Part shown: piece by piece, positions 62,701-64,000 of the stretch
Position numbering within the stretch: position 1 is the first letter of the stretch
Layout of the letters: every line of letters begins with the position of its first letter
Source of the DNA: Pedobacter foliorum
Lineage (GTDB): Bacteria > Bacteroidota > Bacteroidia > Sphingobacteriales > Sphingobacteriaceae
DNA length: 64,000 nucleotides
Direction: 5' to 3'
NCBI RefSeq assembly: GCF_013266735.1
Contig: NZ_JABSNU010000006.1
Coordinates: forward strand, 124,001 to 188,000
Position numbers and translations under genes: made by a program
Notes under the pieces: model-generated
Databases searched by the model: none
The model's input: the letters and a program-made list of their open reading frames with translations, nothing else
Told to the model about the DNA's origin: nothing

Positions 62701-64000
62701 TTCTCGCCATCTTTTACACAAAGTAAAATATCGTGCGCGTTTGCATCTTTTTTACCAATGTAATAAGTGTTATTGGTTGCCACCATTTTAACCTCATGCT
62801 TGCGCGCCAACGAAATCAGAGAAATGTTTACGATGTTCTCATCATCCTGATTGTGGCGCATCAGCTCGATATAAAAATCATCACCAAATTGTTCTTTCCA
62901 CCACACCAAAGCCTCTTCAGCCTGGCGCTCTCCGATGTTCAGCAATTTACTGGAAATCTCTCCGTAGAGGTTTCCAGATAGTACAATGATGTCTTCTTTA
63001 TATTGTTCAATAACTGCCCTATCTATCCTTGGAACATAGTAAAATCCTTTTGTATAGGCAATGGACGACATTTTTGCAAGGTTGTGATAACCGTTCTTAT
63101 TTTTGGCTAGCAACACAATCTGATAACCATTGTCTTTGCGTTTTTTATCTTCATGGTTATCACAAACAAAAAACTCGCACCCTACAATCGGCTTTAAAAT
63201 TACGTCTGTAGGTTCTTCTCCTTTTTCTATTGCAGCGGCATTTTTAGCCTCAATCCCTTTATTGTGATTAAGTACCTGAGCAACAAAATGGAATGCGCCC
63301 ATCATATTCGCATGATCGGTCATCGCAACAGCAGGCATTTTCTCGGCCGCTGCCGCCTTTATCAGCGCAGGTATATTAATAGTCGACTGTAGAACAGAAA
63401 ACTGTGTGTGGTTATGCAAATGCGCAAATGCGGCATTTTTAAGTTCCTGTTTATTACTGGCAAGCTCCTGTTTAGAGGGACCGCCACTTGTTTTTTGCAA
63501 CCTTTTTCTGATATCATCAGAAGCTGATTTAAGATTGATGTGTGTTAAACCAATTCGGTTTATTACTCCCGGATTCTTTTCTTTAAAAAGGCGAATATAA
63601 CTTTGATCGGCCTGTAATTGTTCAGGTCTGAAAGCATCAATTTTAAGTAACTGAAAAAAGCAACGTGTAGTTGCCTCCACATCCGCAGTAGCATTGTGTG
63701 CCTCAGAAAATGGCTCACCAAAAAGGTACTGATGAAGCTCAGTTAAATTAGGTAATTTAAACCTACCTCCTCTACCGCCTGGAAGGCGTAATAATTCGGC
63801 TGTAGTTTCAGTACAGGTATCCAAAACCGGCATTTGTGCCATAGGGCTTTCCACTCCCATCCGGTGAAATTCGCAGCCCATGATATTAACATCGAAACCT
63901 ATGTTTTGGCCTACAATGAATTTCGCTTTAGAAAGTGCAATGTTAAATTTCTCTAAAACTTCTTGCAATCCAATCCCTTGCTCCTGAGCAAGCTCAGTAG
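59778..64000 (-). CDS. dnaE: DNA polymerase III alpha subunit with N-terminal exonuclease domain, 5' end missing
   Basis: At least 1,406 residues are visible; the frame stays open to the window edge, so the true start is beyond 64000. The first visible 140 residues are a DnaQ-like 3'-5' exonuclease: IVGQNIGFDVNIM and HNATADVEATTRCF (Exo III motif). The PHP domain follows (FAHLHNHTQFSVLQS, VAMTDHANMMG), then the polymerase core with the catalytic Asp pair in MPDIDIDFDDEGRG, fingers, and a C-terminal OB fold (LVVGGLVVVAAQRMTKTGKPFGTM). It copies the chromosome, and here proofreading is on the same chain. This is not PolC, where the exonuclease interrupts the PHP domain. Confidence 0.95.
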   Translation of the reverse strand, partial: TELAQEQGIGLQEVLEKFNIALSKAKFIVGQNIGFDVNIMGCEFHRMGVESPMAQMPVLDTCTETTAELLRLPGGRGGRFKLPNLTELHQYLFGEPFSEAHNATADVEATTRCFFQLLKIDAFRPEQLQADQSYIRLFKEKNPGVINRIGLTHINLKSASDDIRKRLQKTSGGPSKQELASNKQELKNAAFAHLHNHTQFSVLQSTINIPALIKAAAAEKMPAVAMTDHANMMGAFHFVAQVLNHNKGIEAKNAAAIEKGEEPTDVILKPIVGCEFFVCDNHEDKKRKDNGYQIVLLAKNKNGYHNLAKMSSIAYTKGFYYVPRIDRAVIEQYKEDIIVLSGNLYGEISSKLLNIGERQAEEALVWWKEQFGDDFYIELMRHNQDDENIVNISLISLARKHEVKMVATNNTYYIGKKDANAHDILLCVKDGEKQATQIGSGRGFRYGLPNQEYYFKSADEMKALFADVPEAILNIQSIVDKIEIYKLAREVLLPKFDIPEEFLVVEDEEDGGKRGENKFLRHLTYVGAKKRYGELTPEITERLDFELQTIEKTGYPGYFLIVQDFIAEARNLDVSVGPGRGSAAGSVVAYCLWITNIDPIKYDLLFERFLNPDRVSMPDIDIDFDDEGRGRVMDYVIKKYGSNQVAQIITYGTMAAKSSIRDTARVLDLPLFEADKIAKLIPNMKLAKIFNLDEKTLKEALRADEYEKVLELKALSSAKDLSAETILQAQILEGSLRNTGIHACGVIITPDDITNFVPVSVAKDSDLYVTQFDNSVVESAGLLKMDFLGLKTLTLIKDTVKLVKLGHGVELDPDNFPIDDEKTYELFQRGETIGIFQYESNGMQKYMKELKPTVFGDLIAMNALYRPGPLEYIPSFVRRKNGEEEIQYDLDACEEYLKETYGITVYQEQVMLLSQKLAGFTKGEADVLRKAMGKKQKEVLDKMKPKFVAQAAEKGHDPTTLEKIWKDWEAFASYAFNKSHSTCYAWIAYQTAYLKAHYPAEYMAAVLSNNMSDIKQVAFFMEECKQMGVPVLGPDVNESGIKFSVNPQGEIRFGLSGIKGVGDKAVESIIVDRNEHGMYKDVHDFAKRSNTRTVNKKAYESFVYSGAFDGFGYHRAQYFFVGINDKMNGIEKLIKFANDFANNESSSQSSLFGGSVADMISEPSLPVAPEWTLIDRLKFEKDAIGIFLSGHPLDNYRLELNEFCQQKVRHLSIVNKIRTGDTNEEVLAEFEGIKNRELVVGGLVVVAAQRMTKTGKPFGTMVFEDYEDTCELALFGDDFIKFKQFLTDGYYLQIRGRVGERFRKEGDWEFKITSINLLSELRDKLAKSVTIQVPLERIDDDFMTQINAILEDNKANTDQQNCQLLFEIYDREQNVNIKMPSKSVKINPSNHFLDQLKSLDVHPKLN

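Noticed and set aside
1..64000. CRISPR arrays, prophage, integrases, tRNA or rRNA genes
   Set aside because: No regularly spaced repeats, phage genes, recombinases, tRNA T-loop signatures or rRNA stretches were recognised. Long open frames antisense to hppA, dnaE and the kinase are shadows of those genes.

Overview
The window looks like chromosomal DNA of a Bacteroidetes bacterium, most likely Sphingobacteriaceae (Pedobacter-like). The sequence is AT-rich. Promoters fit the Bacteroidetes TTG-N19-TAnnTTTG pattern rather than the E. coli one. The gene content includes a type IX secretion component (PorT) and a cargo protein with a Por-type sorting tail, a FecR-like anti-sigma protein, Bacteroidetes-type ECF sigma factors, a DUF6089 outer-membrane barrel and a UbiA-type prenyltransferase of the MqnP kind. 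I see no rRNA, tRNA, CRISPR array, integrase or intact insertion sequence. Most of the window is core or common accessory genome.

Layout. 1-10.9 kb: a partial glutamine-synthetase-like gene coupled to an ethanolamine-type permease, a PEGA-like secreted protein, an APC permease, the membrane pyrophosphatase HppA behind a clear promoter and a structured leader, another APC permease, a MarC protein and a 39-residue membrane ORF. 10.9-20.5 kb: an m5C rRNA methyltransferase, a binding-protein-like lipoprotein, GuaA and dCMP deaminase on one strand, then a sugar MFS transporter, a LysE exporter, a PurF-family enzyme and MurI. 20.6-31.2 kb: a long minus-strand envelope block (two Skp/OmpH proteins, BamA, UppS, DUF6089 barrel, NadK, CBS protein, hydrolase, YqeY, SDR, PorT, UbiE/MenG). 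31.2-42.4 kb: EngB, MqnP-like prenyltransferase, PepF-like peptidase, a very long APC permease, a candidate small RNA, Kup, a T9SS cargo, an FAH-family hydrolase, an M23 peptidase and Bcp. 42.4-53.1 kb: a hybrid histidine kinase, a FucP-like transporter, a reduced FecR, an ABC exporter, a LytS/LytR pair, an intradiol-dioxygenase-like protein, a pirin-like protein and an ECF sigma factor with a palindrome at its promoter. 53.4-64 kb: split transketolase, a sigma/anti-sigma/Spy-like module, a class III aminotransferase, a DUF58 protein, thioredoxin, and a DnaE that carries an N-terminal proofreading exonuclease domain.

Themes. Outer-membrane biogenesis is concentrated in one block: BamA inserts barrels, Skp-like chaperones escort them, and UppS and MurI supply the cell wall. 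PorT at 30 kb and the sorting-tail protein at 39 kb are machinery and substrate of the same secretion system. Four APC amine/amino-acid permeases are scattered through the first 36 kb. UbiE/MenG and the MqnP-like enzyme both serve menaquinone synthesis.

The least explained material is non-coding: a two-hairpin terminator-bearing element with no gene upstream of it (about 2772-2840), a three-hairpin candidate small RNA (about 36725-36840), the duplicated HppA leader (about 5688-5836), a GC-rich anomaly (about 5338-5540), a hairpin-terminator touching the murI start codon, and three REP-like inverted-repeat elements. I did not find a clearly new multi-gene system. These RNA and repeat elements are the best candidates for something undescribed.
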